Source: Tepidisphaera sp. (lineage in GTDB: Bacteria; Planctomycetota; Phycisphaerae; Phycisphaerales; UBA1924). From it: DNA of 64,000 nt. The stretch spans positions 62,001 to 126,000 of the forward strand of contig WGNV01000010.1 in NCBI GenBank assembly GCA_016124375.1, read 5' to 3'. Made by a program: the position numbers and the translations under genes. A model generated the notes under the pieces. That model was not told the DNA's origin, made no database searches, and saw only the letters and a list, made by a program, of their open reading frames with translations. Below are positions 53,173 to 61,832 of the stretch, one piece after another (position 1 is the first letter of the stretch; the number at the start of each line of letters is the position of its first letter).

Positions 53173-54596
53173 GAAGGATCGCGCCCCCAGCCCGGCGCGG
53201 GCGAGCCGTCGGCGGGCAGGCGGATGCGCTGGCCCTGGTCGTCTGCAAGTTCGATCTTTGCGCCGGCGGATTTCAGCTGAGCGAGCTGGCGGGTGCCGAT
53301 CCTGGCGCGGAGCGTGACGAAGTCGCCCTTGTAATCGCGATCGAGCACCTGGCCTCGCGATTCGATGAGGTGAATGGTCTTTGAGTCCGCCAGCGGAACG
53401 GAGACGCGGAAGACCTTGACATCGCCTTGGGCGGCGCTGCGAACGAGTGCGGTGAGCTCGGCGATGCCCAGCTGGGGCGAGCCGTCGGCGTTGGGAAGCG
53501 CGCAGATGGGAATCGCGCCGGGGCTGCGGCGCTGCCACACGAGCAGTTCGGCGTTGTCGCGCAGGCGATCGACCTTGTTGAGCAGCAGCACGCGTTCCGG
53601 CTCGCGCCAGTGCTGGTCCTCCTCGTGACGGCTGGACCGGAGCTCCCTGAAGAGTTCATCGAGCACGCGGTTGACCGTTGCGAGCTGTAGCTCCGCGGCA
53701 GGGTCGGAGACGTCGAGCACGATGAGCAGCAGGTCGGCGTGGGTGGCTTCCTCCAGCGTGCTCTTGAACGACGCGACCAGATGGTGGGGGATGTCGCGCA
53801 CGAAGCCGACGGTGTCGGAGAGCATCACGGTGAGCGAACCCCCCAGGTTCCACTCTCGCGTGCGGCTCATCAGCGTCGCGAACAGGCGGTCGTCGGCGTA
53901 GGCCCCGCCCGCGGTCAGCGAGTTGAACAGCGTCGACTTGCCCGCGTTGGTATAGCCCACGATGCCGACGGTGAAGTGCTCGCGCTTGCGCGCGGCGACC
54001 TCGCGACGGCGACGCGCCTGGATCACGGCCAGATCACGCTGCAGGTCGAGCTTGCGGCGCTGAACCAGCCGACGGTCGATCTCCAGCTGCATTTCACCCG
54101 GCCCACGTGTGCCGATGCCCCCGAGCCCCGCCCCGCCCGTGATGCGCTCAAGGTGATCCCACATCGCGCGCAGGCGAGGGAAGGTGTACTCGAGCTGGGC
54201 CATCTCGACCTGCAGCTTGGCCTCGGCAGTCGTCGCGCGGCTGGCGAAGATGTCGAGGATGAGCTCCGATCGATCCACCACCTTGCGCCCGGTTTCCTTT
54301 TCGATGTTCGCGATCTGCTTGGGGCTCAGGTCGTGATCGAAGATGATGGTCTGGGCGTTCAGGGCTTCGCACAGGCCCTTGAGTTCCTGAATCTTGCCCG
54401 AGCCCATGTACGAGCCCGCGACCGGCCGATCGAGGTTCTGCACGCACTCCCCCACGACGATCGCGCCCGCCTGTTCGGCCAGGCTCTTGAGTTCCCCGAA
54501 GGGATCGCGCGGGTCGTGAGTTGAATCCGGGAGCCGGACGGCGGCAAGGACTGCACGCTCCGCGGCGACCTCCAGTTTGGTGCGTTCTTTGGCCAT
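53169..54596 (-). CDS. hflX: GTPase HflX
   Basis: 475 residues from the ATG at 54596; the extra 58 residues of the ORF look like leader. HflX is a ribosome-associated GTPase that splits stalled 70S ribosomes. The N-terminal HflX domain has 'GSGKIQELK', 'IIFDHDLSPKQIANIEKETGRKVVDRSELILDIF' and 'GTRGPGEMQLEIDRR'. The G domain shows G1 'GYTNAGKST', G3 'LSDTVGFVRDIP' and G4 'LLNKVDRL'. It shares a CTAG palindrome with the stop of the convergent kinase gene and is divergent from the Ctp-type protease gene. Confidence 0.97.
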   Translation of the reverse strand: MAKERTKLEVAAERAVLAAVRLPDSTHDPRDPFGELKSLAEQAGAIVVGECVQNLDRPVAGSYMGSGKIQELKGLCEALNAQTIIFDHDLSPKQIANIEKETGRKVVDRSELILDIFASRATTAEAKLQVEMAQLEYTFPRLRAMWDHLERITGGAGLGGIGTRGPGEMQLEIDRRLVQRRKLDLQRDLAVIQARRRREVAARKREHFTVGIVGYTNAGKSTLFNSLTAGGAYADDRLFATLMSRTREWNLGGSLTVMLSDTVGFVRDIPHHLVASFKSTLEEATHADLLLIVLDVSDPAAELQLATVNRVLDELFRELRSSRHEEDQHWREPERVLLLNKVDRLRDNAELLVWQRRSPGAIPICALPNADGSPQLGIAELTALVRSAAQGDVKVFRVSVPLADSKTIHLIESRGQVLDRDYKGDFVTLRARIGTRQLAQLKSAGAKIELADDQGQRIRLPADGSPAPGWGRDPS

Positions 54597-54732
54597 GGGC
54601 GGCGAAGGGTAGCCGCGTGCCCGCGATCGCTGGCGGCGGGCTGCGTCGATCCGGGTCAGGCCCGCCTGCGTACCTATCATCACACGATGCGCGGTTGGCC
54701 TTTGCCCGCCGGCGTTTTGGGAGCCCTCGCCC

Positions 54733-56505
54733 GTGAATAACCCCGAATCTTCCGATCGTTCCTCCCGCACTTCTCACGCCCTGCGCCCGGTGTTCCTGCT
54801 GCCGGCGCTGGTGATCGTCGGCTTCGGGCTCTACGGCGGGGTCACGATGGGCCAGCGACTGGCCGGGGGACACACCGACGACTACTCGTTCTTCGATGAA
54901 CTGGTCGAGGTGAAGCAGCTGATCTCGCAGCGATACGTGGACGCGCCGGACGAAAAGGCGATGCGCGAGGGCGCGATCAAGGGCATGGTCGAGTCGCTGA
55001 ACGATCCCTACACGATCTATGTTCCCGCGAGCGATCAGCAGAACTTCACCAAGGACCTGACGGGCGAGTACGTGGGCATCGGCGCCCAGGTGAACACGCA
55101 GAACGGCTGGCTCACGATCGTGTCGCCTCTGGAAGATTCGCCCGCGTTCCGGGCCGGGCTGATGGCCGACGACCGCGTCACCGAGATCGACGGCAAAACC
55201 ACCCAGAACATGTCCATCGATGACTGCATCAAGCTGCTGCTGGGCGAGCCCGACACCAAGGTGAAGCTCACCATCGAGCGCAAGGGTGAAAAGCTGCCCA
55301 TCGAGATCACGCGCGAGCGGATCAAGACCCGCTCGGTCAAGGGTTTTCATCGCTCGCCCACCGACCCGGAGGGCTGGGATTACCTGATCGACCCCGCACG
55401 CTCGATCGCCTATGTGCGCCTCACCCAGTTCACGCCCGATTGCTCGAAGGAAGTGCTGGACGCGCTCAAGTCCGTCGGCGCGGAGCAGGGCAAGCTCAAG
55501 GGGCTGGTGCTCGATCTTCGCTTCAACCCGGGGGGCCTGCTGAACGAGGCAGAAGAGATCGCCGACGATTTCCTCGAGTCGGGAATCATCGTCTCGACGC
55601 GCGGCCGCGCCCACGAAGAGGTCGTCCGCCGCGCCAACAAAGACGGCACGCTGCCCAACTTCCCCATCGCCATCCTGCTCAACGGCAGCAGCGCCTCGGC
55701 CAGCGAGGTGCTGAGCGGGGCGCTGGTCGAAAACAACCGCGCGATCGTCGTCGGCCAGCGATCCTTCGGCAAGGGCACGGTCCAGAGCGTGATCGAGCTG
55801 CCCAGCGGGCACGGATCTGAACTCAAAATGACCGAGCAGGGGTATTACCTGCCCAGCGGCCGCAGCCTCACCCGCAAGGACAACTCGCCCACCTGGGGCG
55901 TCGATCCCACCGACGGCTTCTACGTTCCCATGAGCGATGAGCAGTTGGTCGCCATGCTCGAGGTGCGGCGCAAGCAGGAAGTGCTGCACGCCAAGGGCGA
56001 GCAGGCCGGCGGCACCAGCGAAAAGTGGAGCGACCCGGCGTGGGTGCTGGACTATCTGAAGGATCCGCAGCTCACCGCCGCGGTGCAGGCGATGCAGGCG
56101 AAGGTGGACACCGGCGAGTGGAAGAAGACCGGCGAGGCGGTGGGCAAGGGCACGCCGCTGGCCGCGGCTGAGCTGACCCGCCTGCGCGACTACCACGAGC
56201 GTCTGCTGAAGGAAATCACCCGCGCCGAAAAGCGGATCGACACCCTCGAGACCGCCGACCCCAACCTGCCCAAAGACGAGGCCAAGGCCAACGACCTGTG
56301 GCCCGATGACATCGATGTCAAGGGCGGCACGCTGGAAGTCAAGGACAAGTCCGGCAAGATCGTCGCCACCCTCGAGATCACCGGTTCCGACCTGGAGCAG
56401 GCCCTTGAAGACGCAAGTGTAAAAAAGAAGAGCGAAGGCGCGGCGGACGGGAACGCGCCAGCCTCGCCCAAGTCTGAACCCAAAAAGGACGACCAGCCCA
56501 AGTGA
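54733..56505 (+). CDS. S41-family C-terminal processing protease (CtpA-like)
   Basis: 590 residues from the GTG at 54733. An N-terminal TM anchor ('PVFLLPALVIVGFGLYGGV') is followed by the S41 N-terminal helix bundle, a PDZ domain ('GIGAQVNTQNGWLTIVSPLEDSPAFRAGL') and the catalytic core. The core has the nucleophile Ser in 'LNGSSASASEVLSGAL' and Lys in 'SFGKGTVQSV'. The C-terminal ~150 residues are a helical, charged extension ('LAAAELTRLRDYHERLLKEITRAEKRID') with a Lys-rich tail. It cleaves exported or misfolded substrates near their C-terminus. The stop overlaps tsaD (GTGA), indicating translational coupling. Confidence 0.95.
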   Translation: MNNPESSDRSSRTSHALRPVFLLPALVIVGFGLYGGVTMGQRLAGGHTDDYSFFDELVEVKQLISQRYVDAPDEKAMREGAIKGMVESLNDPYTIYVPASDQQNFTKDLTGEYVGIGAQVNTQNGWLTIVSPLEDSPAFRAGLMADDRVTEIDGKTTQNMSIDDCIKLLLGEPDTKVKLTIERKGEKLPIEITRERIKTRSVKGFHRSPTDPEGWDYLIDPARSIAYVRLTQFTPDCSKEVLDALKSVGAEQGKLKGLVLDLRFNPGGLLNEAEEIADDFLESGIIVSTRGRAHEEVVRRANKDGTLPNFPIAILLNGSSASASEVLSGALVENNRAIVVGQRSFGKGTVQSVIELPSGHGSELKMTEQGYYLPSGRSLTRKDNSPTWGVDPTDGFYVPMSDEQLVAMLEVRRKQEVLHAKGEQAGGTSEKWSDPAWVLDYLKDPQLTAAVQAMQAKVDTGEWKKTGEAVGKGTPLAAAELTRLRDYHERLLKEITRAEKRIDTLETADPNLPKDEAKANDLWPDDIDVKGGTLEVKDKSGKIVATLEITGSDLEQALEDASVKKKSEGAADGNAPASPKSEPKKDDQPK

Positions 56506-57557
56506 TCGTGCTCGGCCTGGAGTCGTCGTGCGATGAGACGGCCGCGGCCGTCGTGGAGAACGGCACGCGCGTGCACGCCAGCATCGTCGCGAGTCAAAAC
56601 GACATCCACGCGGAATACGCGGGTGTGGTGCCCGAGCTGGCCAGCCGCGCGCACGTGGAGCGAGTGCTGCCCGTGGTGCGGCAGGCGCTGGGCGAGGCTG
56701 GGCTGGGGCTGGGCATGGTCGACGCGATCGCGGTCGGGCATCGCCCGGGGCTGATCGGGTGCCTGCTGGTGGGCGTGGCGGCAGCGAAGGCGCTTGCTTG
56801 GTCATTGGACAAGCCCCTCATCGGTGTCGATCACGTGCATGCTCACCTGTACGCTGGCGAACTGGGCCAGCCCGCCGCCGACGCTGCGTCGCTCTTCCCG
56901 GCGCTGGGGCTGGTCGTGTCGGGCGGACACACCAGCGTGTACGAGGTCACATCGTGGACGAGTCTGCGCCGCCTAGGTGCGACGATCGACGACGCGATGG
57001 GCGAGGCATACGACAAAGCCGCGGCCATTCTGGGGCTGCCGTTCCCCGGAGGGCCGAATCTGGATCGGCTGGCGCGTGAGCACGCGGGCGGCGAACGCAT
57101 CGCTCTGCCCGTCAGCCGCCTCGGGCACGACTCGCTTGATTTCTCGTTCAGCGGGCTGAAGACCGCGCTGCTCTACGCGGTCAAAGGCGTGCCGGGCGAG
57201 CGCGTGCCGCAGACGCCGCCGGCGCTGGACGACGCGCGCCGCCGCGTGCTGGCCGCGAGCTTTCAGCACGCGGCGTGCGAAGCGGTGCGGCTGAAGCTCA
57301 CCCGCGCGATCGAGCAATCCGCATCTCGCGGCATGCGCTTCCGGCGACTGCTGGTGGGTGGGGGTGTGACGGCGAACACGCGCTTGCGGGAGGTGCTGGG
57401 CGAGGTCGCGGCCGCCCACGCCCTGACCATGCGATTGCCGGCCCTTGACGTCTGCGTCGATAACGCGGCCATGATCGCGGGGCTTGGGTGCGAACTGCTC
57501 CGGGCCGGCGAGCGCAGCGACCTCTCGCTGCTCGCGGTGCCCACGACCTCGGCGTGA
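56502..57557 (+). CDS. tsaD: tRNA N6-adenosine threonylcarbamoyltransferase
   Basis: 351 residues from the GTG at 56502, overlapping the protease stop by four bases. TsaD completes the t6A modification at position 37 of ANN-decoding tRNAs with TsaB, TsaC and TsaE, which are not in the window. Family motifs: 'LGLESSCDETAAAVV', the iron/zinc His pair in 'GVDHVHAHLYAG', 'VVSGGHTSVYEV', 'DDAMGEAYDKAAAILGLPFPGGP', 'DFSFSGLKTALLY' and 'VGGGVTANTRLREVL'. Confidence 0.97.
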   Translation: MIVLGLESSCDETAAAVVENGTRVHASIVASQNDIHAEYAGVVPELASRAHVERVLPVVRQALGEAGLGLGMVDAIAVGHRPGLIGCLLVGVAAAKALAWSLDKPLIGVDHVHAHLYAGELGQPAADAASLFPALGLVVSGGHTSVYEVTSWTSLRRLGATIDDAMGEAYDKAAAILGLPFPGGPNLDRLAREHAGGERIALPVSRLGHDSLDFSFSGLKTALLYAVKGVPGERVPQTPPALDDARRRVLAASFQHAACEAVRLKLTRAIEQSASRGMRFRRLLVGGGVTANTRLREVLGEVAAAHALTMRLPALDVCVDNAAMIAGLGCELLRAGERSDLSLLAVPTTSA

Positions 57558-57702
57558 GGGGAAACGGGGTCGTACCGCAGGTTCGGGCTCTTGGTCCAGC
57601 ACCGCTTCGTCCAACCGCAAACTGCTCTAGCATTCCTGCCTGGCACAGTGCCAACCCATCTTCGTTTCCCCGCCTCACCCCGCGTCGCTGGACGAAGCCG
57701 CA

Positions 57703-58176
57703 TTGCTGGTGGTGTGCAGCGCCACCAAAGGCCGCTCGGGCGGGCCGGGCGGGCAGAACCGCAACAAGGTCGAGACCAAGGTCACGCTGACGCACCTGCC
57801 CACGAGCCTGGAGGCGCACGCCTCGGAACGACGCAGCGCCGAGGAGAACCGGCGCGTGGCGCTCAGACGCCTGCGTCTGGCCCTGGCGACGCTGGTGCGT
57901 TGCCCCGTGCCGCTGGGCGAGGTGCGATCGGCTTTGTGGCTCAAACGCTGCGATGGAAAAGGCAGACTCGCCTGCAGCCCTGACCACTGGGACTATCCCG
58001 CCCTGCTGGCCGAAGCGCTCGATGTGACGTGGGCGGCGCGATTGGACGTCTCCAAGGCGGCCCTGCGCCTGTGCTGCACCACCAGCCAGCTCATCAAGCT
58101 CATCAAGGACCACCCCGCGGCCATGGTCGCGCTCAACGCGGCTCGCGAAGAAGCCGGCGAACACGCGCTCAAATAG
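57703..58176 (+). CDS. RF-1-domain peptidyl-tRNA hydrolase-like protein (start uncertain)
   Basis: 157 residues from a TTG in the track. The GGQ motif 'GRSGGPGGQNRNKVETKVTL' marks the class I release-factor/ArfB-type catalytic loop. A helical C-terminus follows ('AEENRRVALRRLRLALATLV', 'CTTSQLIKLIKDHPAAMVALN'). The conserved N-terminus 'HPASLDEAALLVVCSA' lies upstream of the TTG: the frame is open from 57631 with no ATG or GTG, so the true start is probably a rare codon such as the CTG at 57688 or further up. It is 145 bp after tsaD on the same strand. A ribosome-rescue role is inferred. Confidence 0.8.
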   Translation: MLVVCSATKGRSGGPGGQNRNKVETKVTLTHLPTSLEAHASERRSAEENRRVALRRLRLALATLVRCPVPLGEVRSALWLKRCDGKGRLACSPDHWDYPALLAEALDVTWAARLDVSKAALRLCCTTSQLIKLIKDHPAAMVALNAAREEAGEHALK

Positions 58177-58227
58177 CATCCGGCGATTCGACCCGCCGAT
58201 CGCCCGCAATGGCCTCCAAAAACAACA

Positions 58228-58255
58228 AACCCCGCGCCGGAGTCGGCGCGGGGTT
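58228..58255 (-). terminator. Intrinsic terminator for PEP-CTERM gene
   Basis: AACCCCGCGCC-GGAGTC-GGCGCGGGGTT, 11-bp perfect stem. On the minus strand it is followed by TGTTGTTTTT, 29 bp after the PEP-CTERM stop. Confidence 0.92.
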
Positions 58256-58284
58256 CGCGGGTTTCAGGAACGCAAACTACTGAC

Positions 58285-58911
58285 TTAGCGGCGACGACGC
58301 CCGGCGACCAGGCCGCCCAGGCCCAGCAGGGCGAGCGACGAGGGGGCCGGAACAGCGTTCAGGCTGAAGGCGTTGAAGGGAACCGAGGTCTGCGAGCCGC
58401 CACCGAAGGTGGGGTTGTTGCTGCCGATGGTGGGAGGCGTCGCGGTGAGGAACCAGCGGCCGGTGCCGGTGCCGACGGTGAGCTGCAGGATGCCAGCGGT
58501 GGGAATCTGGAAGGTCGAGTCGCTGCCATCGGGCAGGTTACCGAAGGTGATCGTCCAGATGAAGTTGCCACCCTGGGGCAGGGCCAGGCTGCCGCTGTCG
58601 GCGGCGAGGCTGTTGTCGGGGTTGAAGAACTGGAAGCTGATGGTCTCGCCGGCGTTGGTCACGCCGCCGACGAAGACGAGGCTGGCGAGCGTGGTGCTGG
58701 CGCCGCTGGCGGTGCTGGTGTAGTCATCGAAGCCGATCGCGCCGCCAGCCGCGGCGAAGGCGGAATAGGGCCCGGCCTGACCGTTATAGATCTGCGTCAC
58801 CGCGCGGGACTGATACCCGGCGTCGGAGCCGATCGGGCGGGAGGAAATCGTGATCGCCTGGGACGAACCCGCCACCATCGCCAACACAAGAACGGACGCG
58901 AAAGCCTTCAT
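58285..58911 (-). CDS. Secreted protein with PEP-CTERM-like tail
   Basis: 208 residues from the ATG at 58911, preceded by AAGGAGAAGAAAAG. A signal peptide ('ASVLVLAMVAGSSQA') is followed by a Ser/Thr/Gly-rich beta domain ('IYNGQAGPYSAFAAAGGAIGFDDYTS', 'ISFQFFNPDN', 'QLTVGTGTGRWFLTATPP'). The tail 'VPAPSSLALLGLGGLVAGRRRR' is a clean PEP-CTERM-like sorting signal. Function unknown. A hairpin lies in its leader, and it has its own strong terminator. Confidence 0.88.
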   Translation of the reverse strand: MKAFASVLVLAMVAGSSQAITISSRPIGSDAGYQSRAVTQIYNGQAGPYSAFAAAGGAIGFDDYTSTASGASTTLASLVFVGGVTNAGETISFQFFNPDNSLAADSGSLALPQGGNFIWTITFGNLPDGSDSTFQIPTAGILQLTVGTGTGRWFLTATPPTIGSNNPTFGGGSQTSVPFNAFSLNAVPAPSSLALLGLGGLVAGRRRR

Positions 58912-59241
58912 CTTTTCTTCTCCTTCCGGGGCGCGGTAGCGCCCACATCGCGGCACGCCGAGTCGTTCGGCGTGCACGACAATCACTGCGGCTTGTGGGG
59001 CCGCACGTTGGCGCACACATATGCGCCGTCGCTGTGATGAAGGGAGTGGTGTCTCTCTCCAATCCCTACGTCTGTAGTATGAACGAAGCGGGGCACGGCG
59101 TCAAGGAAATCCAGCGTTTGCAGCTGCTTGTGACCGTTTACACCCGCGCTCTCGGGCCTTGCCCACGTCTTATAACCTAATTATTTGGTGGATATGCACC
59201 CAAGCGGGAATGCCCCATGGTCCCGGCCTCAGCGCTGATTC
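58912..59241. other. Leader and intergenic region upstream of PEP-CTERM gene, 330 bp
   Basis: No gene seen. Close to the PEP-CTERM start is a perfect nine-base inverted repeat GCACGCCGA-GTCGT-TCGGCGTGC (58953-58975), about 42 bp upstream of the ATG, in the probable 5' leader. The T/A-rich ACGTCTTATAACCTAATTATTTGG near 59167 is the least GC-rich stretch and a possible promoter area. Confidence 0.5.
58953..58975 (-). other. Leader hairpin upstream of PEP-CTERM gene
   Basis: Nine-base perfect stem with a five-base loop (GTCGT), no T-run. It may stabilise the leader or be an operator; neither can be told from sequence. Confidence 0.5.
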
Positions 59242-59826
59242 TCAATCGCTGTGGCGCTGGCGAAGCTTCGGGCTCAGACGCAGCGTCAGGTGCACCCGCT
59301 CGATCTCTCTCAGCCAATCATCCAGCGTGGCGGCGATCTCATCATGCGCGACCTCGGCAGTGGGCAGCGGGCAACTGGCCCCCAGGGCCTTGGCGGCCAA
59401 GGCCCGCAGGCGCGAGAGGCTCTTGTCGCCGTAGAGGCCGACGAACTCGAAGTCTTCGCTGGCGAAGATGACGGTGGGGACGCGCAGGCCGCCGCAGATC
59501 CGGACTTGTTCGCTGAGGTCGGCGTGCACGTCGCGGTCGAGGCAGCGGAGCTTGATGAGCTCGGGACGTTCGTCAGCGATGATGTGCAGCAGGGGCACCT
59601 GTGCCACGCAGTCGCCGCACCACAGGCCGGAGATGACGAGCACGTGCATCTGGCGGGTGAAATCGTGCATGCTGCTGCGCTGCACGCTGTTGAGCCCGGC
59701 GTGGTCGCGGGCGACGCGTTCGAAGTTCTTCCAGGCGTCGAACTGGTCGGGCTTGCCCGACTTGATGTAGGCGGGGTATTCCAGGCCTTTTTCGAACTTG
59801 GATTTGAGGAACTCGGGGGTCAGCAT
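59242..59826 (-). CDS. Thioredoxin-family protein
   Basis: 194 residues. A thioredoxin-like fold with the redox motif in 'VISGLWCGDCVAQVPLLHII' (WCGDC, a variant of WCGPC) and the cis-Pro in 'GLRVPTVIFA'. The N-terminal ~60 residues are a helical extension. There is no signal peptide, so it is cytoplasmic. The CGDC centre and length match the small family of thioredoxin-like proteins found in Firmicutes and planctomycetes; the substrate is unknown. The deoC gene lies upstream on the same strand with a 54-bp gap. Confidence 0.88.
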   Translation of the reverse strand: MLTPEFLKSKFEKGLEYPAYIKSGKPDQFDAWKNFERVARDHAGLNSVQRSSMHDFTRQMHVLVISGLWCGDCVAQVPLLHIIADERPELIKLRCLDRDVHADLSEQVRICGGLRVPTVIFASEDFEFVGLYGDKSLSRLRALAAKALGASCPLPTAEVAHDEIAATLDDWLREIERVHLTLRLSPKLRQRHSD

Positions 59827-59880
59827 CGGGGGATTGTAACATCACCCGAGCCTGGGCTCCGGCACGCGGAGCGGGCGGCT

Positions 59881-60882
59881 TCACGCTTCGGAGAAGTCGT
59901 AGTGGGCCTGATAGCGCCCGCTGGCGAGCCAGGCGAGCTGGCGCACGATGTCATTGCACAGCGTGCTGGCCCCGAAGCGGAACCACTGTGGCGTGAGCCA
60001 CGGGCACCCCTCGCAGCCCGCGACCTTCAGGGCCCCCAGCGTCTCCTGCACCATCACCAGGTAGTGCAGCGCCTGCTTGGCAGTGCGGATGCCCCCCGCC
60101 GGCTTCATGCCCACCACGCGACCGGTGGAAAGGTTCCAGTCGCGGATCGCTTCGAGCATGACGAGCGTCACGGGCATGGTGGCCGCGGGCGTCACCTTGC
60201 CCGTGCTGGTCTTGATGAAGTCGCCCCCGGCGGCCAAGTCCTGCGGCTCATCCGCCACGCCCCACTCCGCATCCACGTCGTGCATCGCGCGGATCGCCAG
60301 GTCGCTCGCCTTGCGCACGTGGTCGAGGGTTTCCAGTTCACCGGTTTCCAGGATCACCTTGAGGTGAGCCGCCGAGCCATCGCCGCGCCGGCACGCACGC
60401 TTGGTCTGGCGGATTTCTTCCGCGACCTCGTCATAGCGGCCCGCGAGGAACGCGCCGCGATTGATGACCATGTCGATCTCGTCGGCGCCCGCGTCGACCG
60501 CGCGGCGGGTATCTTCCAGCCGCACATCGAGCGGGTATTGCCCGCTCGGAAACCCAGTCGCGACAGCGGCGATCTTGACAGGCGACGCCTCGCCCAGCGC
60601 CCGCCGGCACTCGGCCACCAGGTTGGGATACACGCACACTGCCGCCACGTGGGGCAGGCGGGCGCCCAGCACCGCCTCGTCGCGCTCCCACGGGCGCAGC
60701 GCCTTCGCACACAGCCCGCGGGCCTTTTCCGGGCTGTCCTTGCCTTCGAGCGTGGTGAGATCGAGCATCGAGAGGGCCAGCAGCAGCCCCTGGCGCTTGG
60801 CGGCGCTCTTGATGGAACGCTTGGTGAACGAGGCCGCCCGCTCGGCGGCCATCACGCTATCGACTGTGGGGCTCGCGAACAT
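59881..60882 (-). CDS. deoC: Deoxyribose-phosphate aldolase
   Basis: 333 residues from the ATG at 60882; the 500-aa ORF extends out of frame into the next gene. It splits deoxyribose-5-phosphate into glyceraldehyde-3-phosphate and acetaldehyde. The Schiff-base Lys is in 'GGDFIKTSTGKVT', with the proton-relay Lys in 'VVGMKPAGGIRT' and the Asp region in 'ADEIDMVINRGAF'. The first ~70 residues are longer than the short bacterial enzyme, and the whole resembles the long DeoC group. In this window acetaldehyde is also the product of PhnX, but the genes are 17 kb apart. Confidence 0.95.
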   Translation of the reverse strand: MFASPTVDSVMAAERAASFTKRSIKSAAKRQGLLLALSMLDLTTLEGKDSPEKARGLCAKALRPWERDEAVLGARLPHVAAVCVYPNLVAECRRALGEASPVKIAAVATGFPSGQYPLDVRLEDTRRAVDAGADEIDMVINRGAFLAGRYDEVAEEIRQTKRACRRGDGSAAHLKVILETGELETLDHVRKASDLAIRAMHDVDAEWGVADEPQDLAAGGDFIKTSTGKVTPAATMPVTLVMLEAIRDWNLSTGRVVGMKPAGGIRTAKQALHYLVMVQETLGALKVAGCEGCPWLTPQWFRFGASTLCNDIVRQLAWLASGRYQAHYDFSEA

Positions 60883-60929
60883 GGGCGATGGTAGTGGGGG
60901 CGGGCGCCAGGGGCCGGGATGCGCTCGGG

Positions 60930-61832
60930 CTACGCCAGAAACTCCTGGATCGCCCGGATGCAAGCCTCGCGCTGGTTCGCGTCGAGCCACAGGGTCTTGT
61001 GTCCGCCGTACTTGATCTCGACGAAGCGTCCGTCTGGGGCGGCGTCGGCGATGGCGCGACCGTCTTCCAGCGGCGCGATGTCGTCGACCTCGCCGTGCAG
61101 CACCAGAAGGGGGCAGCGAACGCCAGCCGCGGCTTGGGCCCTGTCGAAGGCGGCGTGGCCTGGCGCACCGGCCAGTTTCATCGCTATCACCAGAGACCAG
61201 GCGTGTGGTAGCCCTTGCTGGGCCAGCACCGCCCGCGCGGGGGTGATGGCGAGGCGATACGGAGCTTCGGCGATGACCTGGGTGGCCAGTTCGGGGCGCG
61301 AAGCCGCCAGCGCCACGCTCAGCCCCGCGCCGAGCGAGTAGCCGCATAGAACCAGAGGTGAGGCGAAGCAATCGAGGGCCCATCCGGCGACGCGTTCGAG
61401 CGCCCGGAGGTCGGCCGCGGCGCCGAGCTGGCTGACGCCGCCGCTGTCGCCATGCGCCGGCAGGTCCCAGGCGATGATGCGCGAGGCGTGCCGGGCCAGT
61501 GCATCGATCCGCGTCAACACGCTGTGCCGAGACTGCCCCCAGCCGTGCGAGAAGATGACGACCGGACCGTTGGGCGAGTCACCCGCGACGCTCCACAGGG
61601 CCAGCGCCGGCACGCCGCCGGTCGGCTCCAGCCGAAGTTCTTCGTATTCGCGGGGCTTTTCCAGTTCACCCGGGTCGCCCGGCAACCCGCGTGACACGGC
61701 GTAGGCGTAGCCCCGCCGGCGCGGGCGGGTCAGGCCCCACCATGTGTGGATCACCAGCATCGCGCAGGAGATGACCAGGCCCAGCCCCAGCAGGCCGGCC
61801 AGCTTCAGCGCGCTTTGCATCGTGTCGTTCAC
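60930..61832 (-). CDS. Membrane-anchored alpha/beta hydrolase
   Basis: 300 residues from the GTG at 61832, which overlaps the rseP stop as GTGA (ATG 61820 is the alternative). An N-terminal TM anchor ('LAGLLGLGLVISCAMLVIHTWW') is followed by an alpha/beta hydrolase fold: 'VVIFSHGWGQSRHSVL', 'WDLPAHGDSGG', nucleophile 'LVLCGYSLGAGLSVALAA', acid 'LVLHGEVDDIAPLEDG' and His 'YGGHKTLWLDANQ'. Substrate unknown. The overlap with rseP implies translational coupling. Confidence 0.9.
   Translation of the reverse strand: MNDTMQSALKLAGLLGLGLVISCAMLVIHTWWGLTRPRRRGYAYAVSRGLPGDPGELEKPREYEELRLEPTGGVPALALWSVAGDSPNGPVVIFSHGWGQSRHSVLTRIDALARHASRIIAWDLPAHGDSGGVSQLGAAADLRALERVAGWALDCFASPLVLCGYSLGAGLSVALAASRPELATQVIAEAPYRLAITPARAVLAQQGLPHAWSLVIAMKLAGAPGHAAFDRAQAAAGVRCPLLVLHGEVDDIAPLEDGRAIADAAPDGRFVEIKYGGHKTLWLDANQREACIRAIQEFLA

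Noticed and set aside
49405-53538. 1377-aa ORF antisense to the hybrid kinase
   Set aside because: High GC leaves the opposite strand open; the product is Arg/Pro/His-rich without domains, while the plus-strand frame has clear CHASE, PAS, HisKA, ATPase and receiver motifs.
54148-56805. 885-aa minus-strand ORF across hflX, the protease and tsaD
   Set aside because: It overlaps recognisable genes on both strands in a wrong frame; shadow.
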